A DNA stretch of 64,000 nt from Prochlorococcus sp. MIT 0603 (GCF_000760215.1 NZ_JNAW01000002.1:186001-250000); one strand, 5' to 3'; shown: positions 10,101 to 18,013, numbered from the stretch's first letter. Notes: generated by a model from the sequence alone, not told the origin. A program made the numbers and translations.

Positions 10101-10439
10101 ATGAACATAGAAATAGATCCAATGCCTAAGAAGTCTTCAACTCTTTCAAAAGTAAATCGTCCTTGGCTCTTACGTTGGTCTGAGGAGGAGAGTGTTTTAG
10201 CTGTAATACCCAAATCAAAGACCAAGCGGCTTGCTAAACAAGCTCAATTAGCCAATATTGACGCAGAAAAAGCAGTTAACAGAGCTTATCAGCAGGAACT
10301 TCTCAGAGCCAAAGCAATCAGTGAGGCAATGTTTAAATCAGGAAAGGCTGTTAGATATTCTCTTGCAAGTTCAGCTAGGCAAATCGTTTTGAGATTATCA
10401 GTAGCCCAAAGAAAAATAAAGGGATGGTTCGATTCTTAA
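10101..10439 (+). CDS. Hypothetical basic protein
   Basis: A 112-residue, strongly basic and helical protein without membrane segment or recognised motif (SKTKRLAKQAQLANIDAEKA). An internal ATG eight residues in is an alternative start. Unknown function. Confidence 0.6.
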   Translation: MNIEIDPMPKKSSTLSKVNRPWLLRWSEEESVLAVIPKSKTKRLAKQAQLANIDAEKAVNRAYQQELLRAKAISEAMFKSGKAVRYSLASSARQIVLRLSVAQRKIKGWFDS

Positions 10440-10569
10440 TATCTTCTTGCGACCCAATAAAGACTTATTCTTTAAGTAAAATATTAGTTTAATGTGTATC
10501 TTATCTCTAAGATGACTTTGCTATATATTGAAGGAGATAAATAACTTTGTATTTTATTTTTTGTTAGAA

Positions 10570-10869
10570 ATGCAACTTTATGTAGTTACCTGGAAGTTTC
10601 AATCTTCTGAATATCAAACCTTTGCAGCAGATGCTTTGATTAAATATGTGGACAGCGGTGATTCAGAAAATCAAGTAGAAGGTTATGAAAGAATTGCTTG
10701 GGTACATACTCCCCAAGATGGAACTGGAACTATAATTTGCAAGGCTGAGAGTGCAGCTGTTTTATACAGAGTTTTTGGAGCATGGAGGGAGAAATTCGGA
10801 ATGTCATGGGACTATAAACCAGGCCTTTCTACAGAGGAACTTATAACTTTACTTAAGAAGGAAAGTTGA
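10570..10869 (+). CDS. DUF3303-like protein
   Basis: A 99-residue protein starting at ATG 10570 (MQLYVVTWKF). The opening strand, the WVHTPQDGTGTIICKAES stretch and the final WREKFGMSWDYKP fit the small DUF3303 family seen in marine cyanobacteria. Function is unknown. The longer upstream frame from 10528 adds a hydrophobic stretch without clear support. Confidence 0.7.
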   Translation: MQLYVVTWKFQSSEYQTFAADALIKYVDSGDSENQVEGYERIAWVHTPQDGTGTIICKAESAAVLYRVFGAWREKFGMSWDYKPGLSTEELITLLKKES

Positions 10870-10981
10870 ACTAATTTATTTTTTTCCAGGTTAAATGGAA
10901 ATTAAAAATATATATGAGTTCTTTTATTTAAGACTATTTTGATGATTATTTATTTTTTGGTTAGAACTGTATATCAAAACA

Positions 10982-11161
10982 TTATCGACGACGCTTTTGT
11001 CTGTTCTTTAGACGCTGCTTCCTTTTGTATTTTTCAACAGGAGTTTCGTGATGGCGTATACGCTTTAACTCATTAAATATCCCTGCTTTTGATACCTCTC
11101 TTTTGAATCTACGTAAAGCAGATTCGACGCCTTCGTTTTCTCCAACTATTACTTGAGTCAA
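10982..11161 (-). CDS. rpsU: Ribosomal protein S21
   Basis: The 59-residue product starts [20 protein letters not shown] and ends [16 protein letters not shown], the hallmark of bS21 in the small ribosomal subunit. The start is a TTG at 11161; no ATG is available in frame. It is transcribed alone. Confidence 0.93.
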   Translation of the reverse strand: MTQVIVGENEGVESALRRFKREVSKAGIFNELKRIRHHETPVEKYKRKQRLKNRQKRRR

Positions 11162-11272
11162 AGTGAATTTAATTAATGTTCCATCCTAACAGGTGATTAT
11201 CGAAAATATTGGATTTTTTGAAGATTAATTGAGCATTTTAGAGGTTTGTATCGAAAATTTGTTTCGACTCTA

Positions 11273-11382
11273 AAAAAGCCATCTTTTATGGCTACTCGTT
11301 AACAGGAAAAGCTTTGGGACACATTATTCATTTGATCTCAATAACTTTGGAATCAATTCCTAAGCTTTTCCTATGGCTTTTT
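11273..11382 (+). ncRNA. Candidate structured RNA or attenuator ending in a T-run
   Basis: AAAAAGCCAT (11273-11282) can pair with ATGGCTTTTT (11373-11382), and AGGAAAAGCTT (11304-11314) with AAGCTTTTCCT (11362-11372), making a long rod. A competing local hairpin AGCCAT-cttt(t)-ATGGCT at 11277-11293 uses the same left arm, so two folds exclude one another. The right arm ends in five T. This is the main content of the 11162-11457 gap. Confidence 0.4.
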
Positions 11383-11457
11383 AGAGCACTTGTCAGATTT
11401 TCAAAATCAATTAACTTCAAATTCTTTATTTATTCCCCTTAATCGTTTAGACAAGAA

Positions 11458-11553
11458 ATGTCAGAACCTTATGGACTCCTCACAATATTTTATTTGGTTC
11501 TGATAGCTGGGAGTCTTTGTGATCTACCAAGACTCCCTAAATATTTCTGTTGA
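11458..11553 (+). CDS. Possible 31-residue membrane microprotein
   Basis: MSEPYGLLTIFYLVLIAG followed by CDLPRLPKYFC makes one hydrophobic helix with a short basic tail. No family recognised. It follows the candidate structured RNA by 75 bases. Confidence 0.35.
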   Translation: MSEPYGLLTIFYLVLIAGSLCDLPRLPKYFC

Positions 11554-11662
11554 TGCCTGAAGCTTTAAGAATATCTTTGATTGCTTTAAGGACTTGCTTG
11601 ATCTAGTAATAAATTTGAGTACTTGCGTTTAAAATTACTTTTAGATACTAGGACTCACAACC

Positions 11663-11797
11663 ATGACTTTTCAAGATAAGGCAATGATTGGCGCGTTAGT
11701 ATTTTTTGCCTTATCTGGTATCTACTATGTATGGCTGTGGTTTAGTGGATTTATTAGGGAAAGTAATTCAGAAGGCATTAAGCAGCCTTGGGAATAG
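11663..11797 (+). CDS. Small single-span membrane protein
   Basis: A 44-residue product with a membrane helix at about 9-28 (GALVFFALSGIYYVWLWF) and a polar tail ending KQPWE. Such proteins are numerous in Prochlorococcus; this one is unnamed. Confidence 0.5.
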   Translation: MTFQDKAMIGALVFFALSGIYYVWLWFSGFIRESNSEGIKQPWE

Positions 11798-11836
11798 CAA
11801 GGCTTGATTAGAGCTTTATTATTAAGAGCAGCTAAC

Positions 11837-12199
11837 ATGACCATATTCAATTTCCTTTTAACTTTTCTCATAGCAATTTCCCCACCTTCTAGCTTTGAAT
11901 GTGATGGGGATACACTTACCGCAACTATTAGGAATAATCTCAATGGAGATTTTGCAGTTGTTCATGATCTTCAGTTAATTGATGAAGGTGCCTTTGTAGT
12001 TCTTGAATGGAAAAAAATAAGCCTTATGCTTCCGGTATCTTTTCAAAAGGGGGAAATTAGTTTTAGCGATAAAAAGTGGTTGTGGAGTTACCAGGATAAT
12101 CAAAACGGTCTTCATGAAGAGACACCAAGATTTGCCCAACGTCTTTCGGATGGTTCAGTTATTGAGCATAAATGTAAGTTTAATAATGAACTCTACTAA
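11837..12199 (+). CDS. Hypothetical secreted protein
   Basis: Starting at ATG 11837 the product has 120 residues with a clean signal peptide (MTIFNFLLTFLIAISPPSS) and two cysteines (FECDGD and HKCKF) that could form a disulfide. A TTG at 11804 would extend it. Role unknown. Confidence 0.55.
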   Translation: MTIFNFLLTFLIAISPPSSFECDGDTLTATIRNNLNGDFAVVHDLQLIDEGAFVVLEWKKISLMLPVSFQKGEISFSDKKWLWSYQDNQNGLHEETPRFAQRLSDGSVIEHKCKFNNELY

Positions 12200-12319
12200 T
12201 AGGGTGCGCATGCAAATAAGCAATGTTTCCCTTTAAGCCTTTAAAATGACTTTATATTTATCTATTAATTATTTACCTGTTATCAACGAAACATTAATTT
12301 GTTTCCACTTCCTGATTGT

Positions 12320-12544
12320 TTATAAGTCATTGGCCTCTTTAAATAAAGCATCCTTTTGTTGAGATAGCTCCTCAAGCCGTTTTTGCTCTAATGGGTCATA
12401 GTGCCTTATTAAGGATTGGCTAAATTCAAAAATCTCTTTGTCTGTTATTCCATTGTCTCTTAATTCTGCAAGTACACTTGAGATAATCTTATACGCATCA
12501 TTCATTAACTCACGCTTATCATCAGTTGATTTGAAGTTGGACAT
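12320..12544 (-). CDS. Hypothetical helical protein
   Basis: A 74-residue acidic protein, helical with coiled-coil character at the end (LEQKRLEELSQQKDALFKEA). No signal or membrane segment. Unknown. Confidence 0.55.
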   Translation of the reverse strand: MSNFKSTDDKRELMNDAYKIISSVLAELRDNGITDKEIFEFSQSLIRHYDPLEQKRLEELSQQKDALFKEANDL

Positions 12545-12637
12545 TTCACTTGAATAGTTTTTTTTAAACTAAAGGGAATTAGAATCAAATGTTAGGAAAA
12601 TATTTATATTAAGGTTTTTTATATGATCGATATGTCT

Positions 12638-12988
12638 TTAATGAGCTTTCCCGAGACTAAGTCCAACCAGGTCATCATTGTCTAGTTCGAAATAATAACA
12701 AGTATCAGCAATGTCAACCATGATTTGATTCTTGATCTTTTCAATATCAACTTTTTCTATCAGAGGGTTTTTCACGAACTCACTATTTGTTTCCCCTAAT
12801 GAAAATTTTAAAGCACCTTCGTTAGAGATTCCAAAACCAGTGCTGTTACAGAATGTCTTTGAGAATTTCTTTGAAATCTTATTTTCTAACTTGATTACTT
12901 TCGCTTCTATATCTTGTTTTGCTATTGCAGGCTTTGCAAAGGAAAAACTAATGATAAGAATTAGTAAAAGAGTGAAAAAGCGTTTCAT
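12638..12988 (-). CDS. Secreted protein, paralogue of 53149-53565
   Basis: A 116-residue protein with signal peptide (RFFTLLLILIISFSFAKPAIA). The mature part shares with the protein at 53149 the pattern FSxxFCNSxG, ExALKFS, a run of spaced hydrophobics, and a second Cys near DxxxL. Two conserved cysteines suggest a disulfide in the periplasm or outside. Function unknown. Confidence 0.6.
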   Translation of the reverse strand: MKRFFTLLLILIISFSFAKPAIAKQDIEAKVIKLENKISKKFSKTFCNSTGFGISNEGALKFSLGETNSEFVKNPLIEKVDIEKIKNQIMVDIADTCYYFELDNDDLVGLSLGKAH

Positions 12989-13086
12989 TGTTAGAGCATT
13001 GCTTTAAAAAAGCTAAGCATGAGATCTTTATCAATACATACGATAGATCGTTGTCTGTGGAAAGTGCATGGAATATTCATAACAGA

Positions 13087-13117
13087 AAAACTTTTCAGGA
13101 ATTTCCTGAAAAGTTTT
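13087..13117. terminator. Perfect 14-base-pair hairpin
   Basis: AAAACTTTTCAGGA pairs exactly with TCCTGAAAAGTTTT around ATT. It has A- and T-runs on the two sides, so it can end transcription in either direction, and shields tRNA-Pro from the flanking gene. Confidence 0.6.
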
Positions 13118-13183
13118 AATTGAGACATGGTTTATAGATTTTGTTGCCTAAAAGATCCACTTGGGAACTAAGATTGGTTTATA

Positions 13184-13257
13184 CGGGGCGTGGCGCAGTT
13201 TGGTAGCGCGGGTGCTTTGGGAGCACTAGGTCGCAGGTTCGAATCCTGTCGCCCCGA
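13184..13257 (+). tRNA. tRNA-Pro (UGG), integration target
   Basis: A complete 74-base tRNA: acceptor CGGGGCG/CGCCCCG, anticodon loop TTTGGGA with anticodon TGG, T-loop TTCGAAT. Its part from the anticodon stem to the 3' end is repeated downstream at 15555 and 38451, marking it as the attachment site of the island. Confidence 0.97.
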
Positions 13258-13276
13258 CTAGGATCTCAAGGAATGG
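13211..13276 (+). repeat. Attachment repeat, copy 1 (inside tRNA-Pro)
   Basis: The 66 bases from the tRNA anticodon stem to 15 bases beyond the shared ACTAG are identical to 15555-15620. The first 51 bases are also identical to 38451-38501. The extra shared 15 bases beyond the core indicate that copies 1 and 2 both border left ends of related elements. Confidence 0.93.
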
Positions 13277-13287
13277 GTTTTTGGCTT

Positions 13288-13308
13288 GTGCCCTAGGCGT
13301 GCCCTAGG
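13288..13308. repeat. 11-base-phased direct repeat, likely recombinase arm site of element A
   Basis: GTGCCCTAGG occurs twice, 11 bases apart, 27 bases beyond the attachment core. Similar phased pairs of different sequence follow the other two attachment copies. Confidence 0.5.
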
Positions 13309-13336
13309 AGTAGCTTAAGAAAGGATTAAAGGACTT

Positions 13337-13429
13337 ATGGAAACAATCTTCCCAATGCTTTTGTTAGTTGGTTCAACCCTCTACTTGGTTTGGATGTTTC
13401 AAAAGTTTTTTAAGAAGACAGATTCATAG
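13337..13429 (+). CDS. Small single-span membrane protein
   Basis: A 30-residue product, METIFPMLLLVGSTLYLVWM then a basic tail. AAAGGA five bases before the ATG supports translation. No family known. Confidence 0.45.
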   Translation: METIFPMLLLVGSTLYLVWMFQKFFKKTDS

Positions 13430-13492
13430 CCTCTAAAACCGCCTGAAGAGTTGAGCTAGATCAGCTAGAAAGGGAATAAGCGAGAATTTTTT

Positions 13493-13957
13493 ATGTCTAG
13501 GCGGTTTGTTAATGACTTTAATGAAGCAATCAAAGGAACTGCTCCTGGCTCAACTGGAATTGCGATACTTAATGTTCTAACTGCCGTTGGTTGTGTAGTT
13601 GCTGCCCCTTTTACTTTTGGAACAAGTCTTTTTGGACTATTAGCCATCCCTGTCTACTCATCTCTGAGTTCAATAGCGAATGAAACTTACAGGACAAGAC
13701 GTCTTCTGCAAATGGATTTAGAAATCAAGGCTGACAAAGAAGGTCTGTTCGAAATAAGACCACCTAGACCTGTTAGACGAAAGCTTTCAGATGAAGCTTA
13801 TGAGCAAGAATCTTTTGAAAATGATGACTGGGATACTGACCCAGAAGAAGAAATATTTGATGATATAGAAAATCAGGTTTCTAATGAAAATGATTCTGCA
13901 GATCAAATCTTGACAGAAGAGAAAGAGAAGAAGGAAGGTAAACCTGAAGACGATTGA
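13493..13957 (+). CDS. Membrane protein with acidic tail
   Basis: A 154-residue protein. Residues about 22-60 are hydrophobic and Gly/Ala-rich (two short membrane segments). The C-terminal 60 residues are extremely acidic (DDWDTDPEEEIFDDIEN). I do not recognise the family. It is the second gene of element A. Confidence 0.6.
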   Translation: MSRRFVNDFNEAIKGTAPGSTGIAILNVLTAVGCVVAAPFTFGTSLFGLLAIPVYSSLSSIANETYRTRRLLQMDLEIKADKEGLFEIRPPRPVRRKLSDEAYEQESFENDDWDTDPEEEIFDDIENQVSNENDSADQILTEEKEKKEGKPEDD

Positions 13958-13989
13958 AACGCTTACTACTACCTCAATAAACTCAAATC

Positions 13990-14088
13990 ATGCCTATCAA
14001 TAAACCTATTCCTGATTCTGTTATTCGTTCTTGGCAGAAGTTCTTTAAACACCTCAAGGCGAGATTTAAAAAATCAAGATATGCTTAA
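13990..14088 (+). CDS. Small basic protein
   Basis: A 32-residue product (MPINKPIPDSVIRSWQKFFK then a basic end). Its stop overlaps the next short frame, which suggests translational coupling towards the methyltransferase. Confidence 0.35.
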   Translation: MPINKPIPDSVIRSWQKFFKHLKARFKKSRYA

Positions 14089-14209
14089 AACATTATATGA
14101 GGGAGTAAATGGGAAATATTATGCAAGGGAGGATGCATGGAGTTATATAAAAAATGAGATAAAAATAGATTTAAAAAAAATTATAAAAAATATTGCCTCA
14201 GAAAATTAA
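14081..14209 (+). CDS. 42-residue protein upstream of methyltransferase
   Basis: The product MLKTLYEGVNGKYYAREDAW followed by a lysine- and isoleucine-rich helix ends two bases before the methyltransferase start and overlaps the preceding frame by eight bases. It has no helix-turn-helix, so a controller role is not evident. It could be a remnant of a larger restriction-linked gene. Confidence 0.4.
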   Translation: MLKTLYEGVNGKYYAREDAWSYIKNEIKIDLKKIIKNIASEN

Positions 14210-14211
14210 TC

Positions 14212-15405
14212 TTGAAAAATCAATACCAAGACAAAATAATTCATGGGGATTGCTTAGAAAAATGCAAAACCATTCCTTCTGAAACTTATGATTTAATTTA
14301 TTTAGATCCACCTTTTTACAGTCAAAAGGAGCAAAAACTTAATTCAAGAGATGGAAAGGAAAATTATGCCTTTGAAGATAGATGGGCGACCATAGATGAC
14401 TATAGAGAGTCATTATTAGAAAGGATCAAGATTTTGTATTTTGTTTTAAAAAAAGGAGGTTCTATAGTTGTTCATTGTGATTCTTCTGCAAATTACATAA
14501 TAAGAAAAATACTAGATGATGTTTTTGGATATTCTAATTTTCGTTCAGAAATAATTTGGCATTACAAGAGATGGACCAATTCCCAAAAATGTCCAATTCC
14601 AAATCATCAGACAATATTTGTTTACTCAAAAAATAAAGATTATAAATATAATCAAATTCTTGAAGATTATGCTCCAACCACGAATATTGATCAAATACTT
14701 CAGGCTCGTAAAAAGGATCATAGAGGCAAATCCGTTTATGCTAGAGATGAATATGGAAATATTAAAGGTTCAGGTTCAAAACGTGGGGTTCCAATTTCGG
14801 ATGTATGGACGATACCTTTTTTAAACCCCAAGGCAAAAGAGAGAGTGGGGTACCCTACTCAAAAACCTTTAGAGCTTCTTGAAAGAATAATAAAACTTTA
14901 TTCAGATGAAAATGATTTGGTTCTTGATCCATATTGTGGTAGTGGTACAACCCTTGTTGCTGCAAAAATATTAAATAGAAAATTTACTGGAATTGATATC
15001 TCAAAAGATGCAATATTACTTGCTAAAGAAAGACTAGAGAAACCAGTAATTTCTAAGTCAAATTTAATTAAAAAAGGATTTAATTCTTATATTAATGCTC
15101 AAAAAGAATACCTGAATATATTAACTGGAATTGATTTAGTTCCTGTTCAAAGGAATAAAGGTATAGATGCTATCGTAAACATAAAGGATAAAGATCCCGC
15201 TCTATTAAGGATTCAGCGTTTTAATGAATGCATTCAAGATACGATTAACTCTTTAAATAAAGCATCAATAAACAAAAAATTTTCTTATTTAATAGTGATA
15301 CAAACAACAATATCTTTAATTGAAGTTGAGAATATTCAAAACAATTTGTATATTATTAATTCTGCGGCATTTTCTCTAAAAGAATTAATTAAAAATCTAA
15401 AATAA
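14212..15405 (+). CDS. DNA N4/N6 methyltransferase with C-terminal extension
   Basis: A 397-residue amino-methyltransferase of the beta arrangement. The catalytic motif DPPF (residues 32-35, in LIYLDPPF) comes first. The AdoMet motif DPYCGSGTTLVAA (about residue 240) comes after a target-recognition middle part. The last 115 residues are an extra domain (GIDAIV, ALLRIQR, YLIVIQT) of a form seen in nuclease-like folds, but I cannot identify a full PD-(D/E)xK site. Start is TTG 14212. No restriction gene is adjacent, so it may be solitary and protect or regulate element DNA. Confidence 0.85.
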   Translation: MKNQYQDKIIHGDCLEKCKTIPSETYDLIYLDPPFYSQKEQKLNSRDGKENYAFEDRWATIDDYRESLLERIKILYFVLKKGGSIVVHCDSSANYIIRKILDDVFGYSNFRSEIIWHYKRWTNSQKCPIPNHQTIFVYSKNKDYKYNQILEDYAPTTNIDQILQARKKDHRGKSVYARDEYGNIKGSGSKRGVPISDVWTIPFLNPKAKERVGYPTQKPLELLERIIKLYSDENDLVLDPYCGSGTTLVAAKILNRKFTGIDISKDAILLAKERLEKPVISKSNLIKKGFNSYINAQKEYLNILTGIDLVPVQRNKGIDAIVNIKDKDPALLRIQRFNECIQDTINSLNKASINKKFSYLIVIQTTISLIEVENIQNNLYIINSAAFSLKELIKNLK

Positions 15406-15554
15406 TATTTAGACTTTTGTTCTTATATGCTAAGTAATTGAAATTAGCGGATAAATTGCGGACAAATCTTTCATAGTTTGTCTGGACAAATAACGCAACA
15501 TAACGCAAATATTTAGACATAGCTTAAAAACCTAGTGTTACCAATAGGGTGTGT

Positions 15555-15620
15555 GGTGCTTTGGGAGCACTAGGTCGCAGGTTCGAATCCTGTCGCCCCG
15601 ACTAGGATCTCAAGGAATGG
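15555..15620 (+). repeat. Attachment repeat, copy 2
   Basis: This 66-base copy of the tRNA-Pro 3' half plus flank is identical to copy 1. It is the right end of element A and left end of element B. Confidence 0.93.
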
Positions 15621-15632
15621 CTAACAGGGTAG

Positions 15633-15653
15633 GTGCCAAAAAGGTGCCAAAAT
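15633..15653. repeat. Recombinase arm site, left end of element B
   Basis: GTGCCAAAAAG followed directly by GTGCCAAAAT (11-base period) begins 28 bases after the core. The identical 21 bases occur at 38300-38320 near the right end, beside the recombinase gene. Confidence 0.65.
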
Positions 15654-15682
15654 TGTCATAGTAAGTCCAGTCATGGACATGT

Positions 15683-15922
15683 TTATCGACTACAAACTTC
15701 CATGCTTTTAGCATTCTTTCGATCTACAGCGTTGAGTTTCTCTTCGCACTTCTCCAGGTCGTAGAGGTAAGGAGAATTAGGTATAGCTGGTGTTTTTCTT
15801 CTGTAATGGATACCTGCTTTGATTATTTGATTAGTCCTCCATCTCTGAATGGTTCTTTCGCTGACGTTGAAATAGTCAGCAGCATCTCTTTGCTTTACGA
15901 GCTTGGGTGTAAGTCTCATCAT
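15683..15922 (-). CDS. Excisionase-like helix-turn-helix protein
   Basis: A 79-residue protein with a MerR/AlpA-type helix-turn-helix (QRDAADYFNVSERTIQRWRT). Its size and its place right next to the left attachment site suggest a recombination directionality factor. The second Met may be the true start. It could also be a repressor. Confidence 0.65.
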   Translation of the reverse strand: MMRLTPKLVKQRDAADYFNVSERTIQRWRTNQIIKAGIHYRRKTPAIPNSPYLYDLEKCEEKLNAVDRKNAKSMEVCSR

Positions 15923-15933
15923 TGAAGGTTCGA

Positions 15934-16083
15934 TTAAAGGTGGTTAGGTTTGAAATTCTTTGGATATTCGAAGTCATCGATCATCTGTTCTTCTGCTAAT
16001 CGCAAGATCTCTTTTCTATTTGGATGGTTTTCAATCAGTGCAATTAGCTGGTTTAAGCGTGTGGAATAAGGCCTGCTACTCAT
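15934..16083 (-). CDS. Small helical protein, coupled to upstream gene
   Basis: A 49-residue product starting at ATG 16083 (MSSRPYSTRLNQLIALIENH). This start overlaps the stop of the 60-residue gene by eight bases, which supports it over a longer frame. Unknown function. Confidence 0.5.
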   Translation of the reverse strand: MSSRPYSTRLNQLIALIENHPNRKEILRLAEEQMIDDFEYPKNFKPNHL

Positions 16084-16258
16084 ACAAGTCATTGAGTTCT
16101 TCTTCTGGTAGTAAATGGTGAACGGTGTCTGAATCACAGACGGTAATTTCGTAATCGCCTCTATTAATCAAGCGGATAATTTTGTTTCGAGCTGCGCCTT
16201 CTTTCTGATAGGCGAACTCTTTTGTTTTCTTAGTTTTGAGATCAGTTACTCGAATCAA
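16076..16258 (-). CDS. Small hypothetical protein
   Basis: A 60-residue soluble product (MIRVTDLKTKKTKEFAYQKE), mixed charge. It heads a three-gene set with the 49-residue protein and the excisionase-like gene at the left end of element B. The 300 bases beyond it (16259-16562) show no gene. Confidence 0.5.
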   Translation of the reverse strand: MIRVTDLKTKKTKEFAYQKEGAARNKIIRLINRGDYEITVCDSDTVHHLLPEEELNDLYE

Positions 16259-16562
16259 GCAAAGGATTGAACTAGGTCATTGCCAACCTGCAATCTTCCA
16301 AGATGCAAATAGCTTGACTCAATACCTCTCACTTCTACTTGTCCAAGCCTTTTGGACAGAAAAATGGACGAAGTCATACCCTTTTCTCCTCTAATTATCT
16401 TCGAGAGCCCTACGGGGCCCATTTATTTCGCCTACCCTATACGTACTGACTTCTCAAATTTATCTCATTTTTTAAGGACTCTCCTTGCTTTCTTTCTACT
16501 AAGACAGGTCTCTTCTCTGCCTTTGATATAAGCTTTATCCTTCTTTTTTCTCTCTTCTTCAC

Positions 16563-16709
16563 TCAAGTTAAGGTTAGTTTTAATGCTTCTGCCATAGACC
16601 TATAACTCATTCCTACATATATCTGTCCTACTACCACTGACACAGTAGCGATAGACCAAAAGACGTAGTACCAGTTGGATTTAATCTGTTTAGTTTGGGT
16701 GGGTAACAT
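16563..16709 (-). CDS. Small single-span membrane protein
   Basis: A 48-residue product with a membrane helix (YYVFWSIATVSVVVGQIYVG). The WYYVFW...GQIYVG pattern resembles small membrane proteins I associate with cyanophages and islands, but no function is known. Confidence 0.5.
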   Translation of the reverse strand: MLPTQTKQIKSNWYYVFWSIATVSVVVGQIYVGMSYRSMAEALKLTLT

Positions 16710-16745
16710 TATGGTTCTGTATTGCTTATAGGGGTGGTTGATGTT

Positions 16746-16772
16746 AATACGTGATATACGTGTAATACGTTG
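16746..16772. repeat. Iteron-like direct repeats
   Basis: ATACGTG, ATACGTG and ATACGTT recur at a spacing of 10-11 bases just upstream of the 48-residue gene. This may be an operator or a replication-protein binding array. Confidence 0.4.
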
Positions 16773-16992
16773 CCAGCGTTAGAGTTAGGAGAGAGAAGTT
16801 TGAGGATAGTTCTCTAACTTTTACTTACTCCCTCCACTCCAAGTAGAAGTAGTACTCACAATGCCTAGTTCGCTTCGCTCACACGGCAGAGAGCGGAGTT
16901 TAAGGGAGGAAGGTTTGTCTTTTATAACTCTTCTTCCTCACTTAAGGGAAGGTTCCACCCTTACTCTTCCCTGTATAGACCCCTTATTGCAC

Positions 16993-17160
16993 CTAAACCC
17001 AGGTGGGGACTGATTTGTTGTCTTCCTTTAATCTTGCTTGTCTTCTTTGGTCTACATTCATCCCAAACACTATGTGGTTAGCAGAAGAATGAGGGTTGTC
17101 TATGAAATCTTCAAGCATATCGTTCCATTCTTCTCTCTTCCGTAACTTAACCTGTTCCAT
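16993..17160 (-). CDS. Small hypothetical protein
   Basis: A 55-residue charged protein (MEQVKLRKREEWNDMLEDFI). The frame stays open for 23 codons upstream without a standard start, so the true start may be upstream or non-canonical. The last codons read TWV. Unknown. Confidence 0.45.
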   Translation of the reverse strand: MEQVKLRKREEWNDMLEDFIDNPHSSANHIVFGMNVDQRRQARLKEDNKSVPTWV

Positions 17161-17224
17161 TGCTGAGATAGAAAGGCAGTCAGTGAAGTATTGAACACCC
17201 TGAGCTTTGGAGGAACTTAATTCT

Positions 17225-17554
17225 TTAATATCTAAAATTCCTTTTTACTATTGTTGACCTTGCCCCTTTAGTCCATTCTTCTTCGCTCCAGTAATAAGTT
17301 GCCAAGTTCCTCTCCATCCCTAGAAATTGATTTGTCTCGGATTCATTAGAACACCATCTTTTGCTCGCTTTAGGGATATCTTTCTTATTCATCGATGGGT
17401 TAAACGAAATCGATGCAAATTCATCTTTTTCAACCCATTCCTCGCAGGCAACTTTTGCTTGAAGCATTGAAGGATATTTCCCAAAAGCAGGAAAAGAATT
17501 AGCTGCTTCTGGGATCGCTAGTACAGAGATTAGGGTCAAGAATAAGATTTTCAT
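17225..17554 (-). CDS. Secreted protein of the island FRY-ending family
   Basis: A 109-residue protein with signal peptide (MKILFLTLISVLAIPEAANS). The mature part has CEEW, RWCSNESETNQFLGMERN and ends NFRY. The protein at 22956 shares CRKW, a Cys/His/Glu segment then TQQYLGWERR, and ends HFRY, so the two are paralogues. The gene starts two bases after the preceding stop and is coupled to the secreted peptide gene at 17557. Confidence 0.65.
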   Translation of the reverse strand: MKILFLTLISVLAIPEAANSFPAFGKYPSMLQAKVACEEWVEKDEFASISFNPSMNKKDIPKASKRWCSNESETNQFLGMERNLATYYWSEEEWTKGARSTIVKRNFRY

Positions 17555-17556
17555 GA

Positions 17557-17748
17557 TTACTCACAAACCCACTCTGGTCGCCCGCCGCTCGAATACCAGG
17601 TTTTGCCAGTTTCATAATAAACGCATGATGATTTAGCTTCAGCAGAAGATGTCATTGCACTGAGCCCAACGACAGAAGAAACAAGAGCAAGGCCTAATAC
17701 TGCTCCAATTCGCTTGTGTCCTTTTGCATTTTTGTTTGAAGTAGTCAT
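17557..17748 (-). CDS. Small secreted protein, shared leader copy 1
   Basis: A 63-residue product whose first 38 residues, a basic then hydrophobic signal peptide ending SSAEA, are identical to the protein at 17783. The mature 25 residues differ and contain two cysteines (SCVYY and WVCE). This is a constant leader joined to variable mature parts. A regulon promoter motif lies at 17790-17814. Confidence 0.65.
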   Translation of the reverse strand: MTTSNKNAKGHKRIGAVLGLALVSSVVGLSAMTSSAEAKSSCVYYETGKTWYSSGGRPEWVCE

Positions 17749-17817
17749 TTTCTTTTTGGTAGTGGAGGTTGCCTCCTTACACTTAACTCTTGTTCTGATT
17801 ATTTAGGTTGATTCCAC
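17636..17817. repeat. 182-base direct repeat, copy 1
   Basis: This segment is identical to 17901-18082. It covers the secretion leader, the 5' region and the regulon promoter motif of the small secreted proteins. Confidence 0.9.
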
Positions 17818-18013
17818 GGAATGAATCACTTATTTTATTGCAGTTATATAACTTTCCGGTCCATCTATCTTCACAGACTTTGATTCCAGAAGGCCCATGG
17901 GCTTCAGCAGAAGATGTCATTGCACTGAGCCCAACGACAGAAGAAACAAGAGCAAGGCCTAATACTGCTCCAATTCGCTTGTGTCCTTTTGCATTTTTGT
18001 TTGAAGTAGTCAT
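17783..18013 (-). CDS. Small secreted protein, shared leader copy 2
   Basis: A 76-residue product with the same 38-residue leader as its neighbour and a different mature part (KVCEDRWTGKLYNCNK) with two cysteines. The DNA identity covers 182 bases including the promoter motif, so the duplication is recent. Confidence 0.65.
   Translation of the reverse strand: MTTSNKNAKGHKRIGAVLGLALVSSVVGLSAMTSSAEAHGPSGIKVCEDRWTGKLYNCNKISDSFRGINLNNQNKS
17790..17814 (-). promoter_or_regulatory. Element B promoter motif (12-base spacer)
   Basis: On the minus strand TGGAATCA and AGAACAA are separated by 12 bases, 42-66 bases upstream of the 17748 start. Confidence 0.6.

Larger units (their letters stand above)
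13258..15605. mobile_element. Element A, small tRNA-Pro integrative element
   Basis: It is the DNA between attachment copies 1 and 2. It holds four small or membrane protein genes and a DNA methyltransferase, but no recombinase, so it may be moved by a recombinase supplied in trans or be a deletion remnant. The methyltransferase segment is visibly more AT-rich than the core genome. Confidence 0.75.

Noticed and set aside
11349-11356. TTGGAATCA inside the candidate structured RNA
   Set aside because: No second box at the right spacing; the bases are part of the rod-shaped fold.
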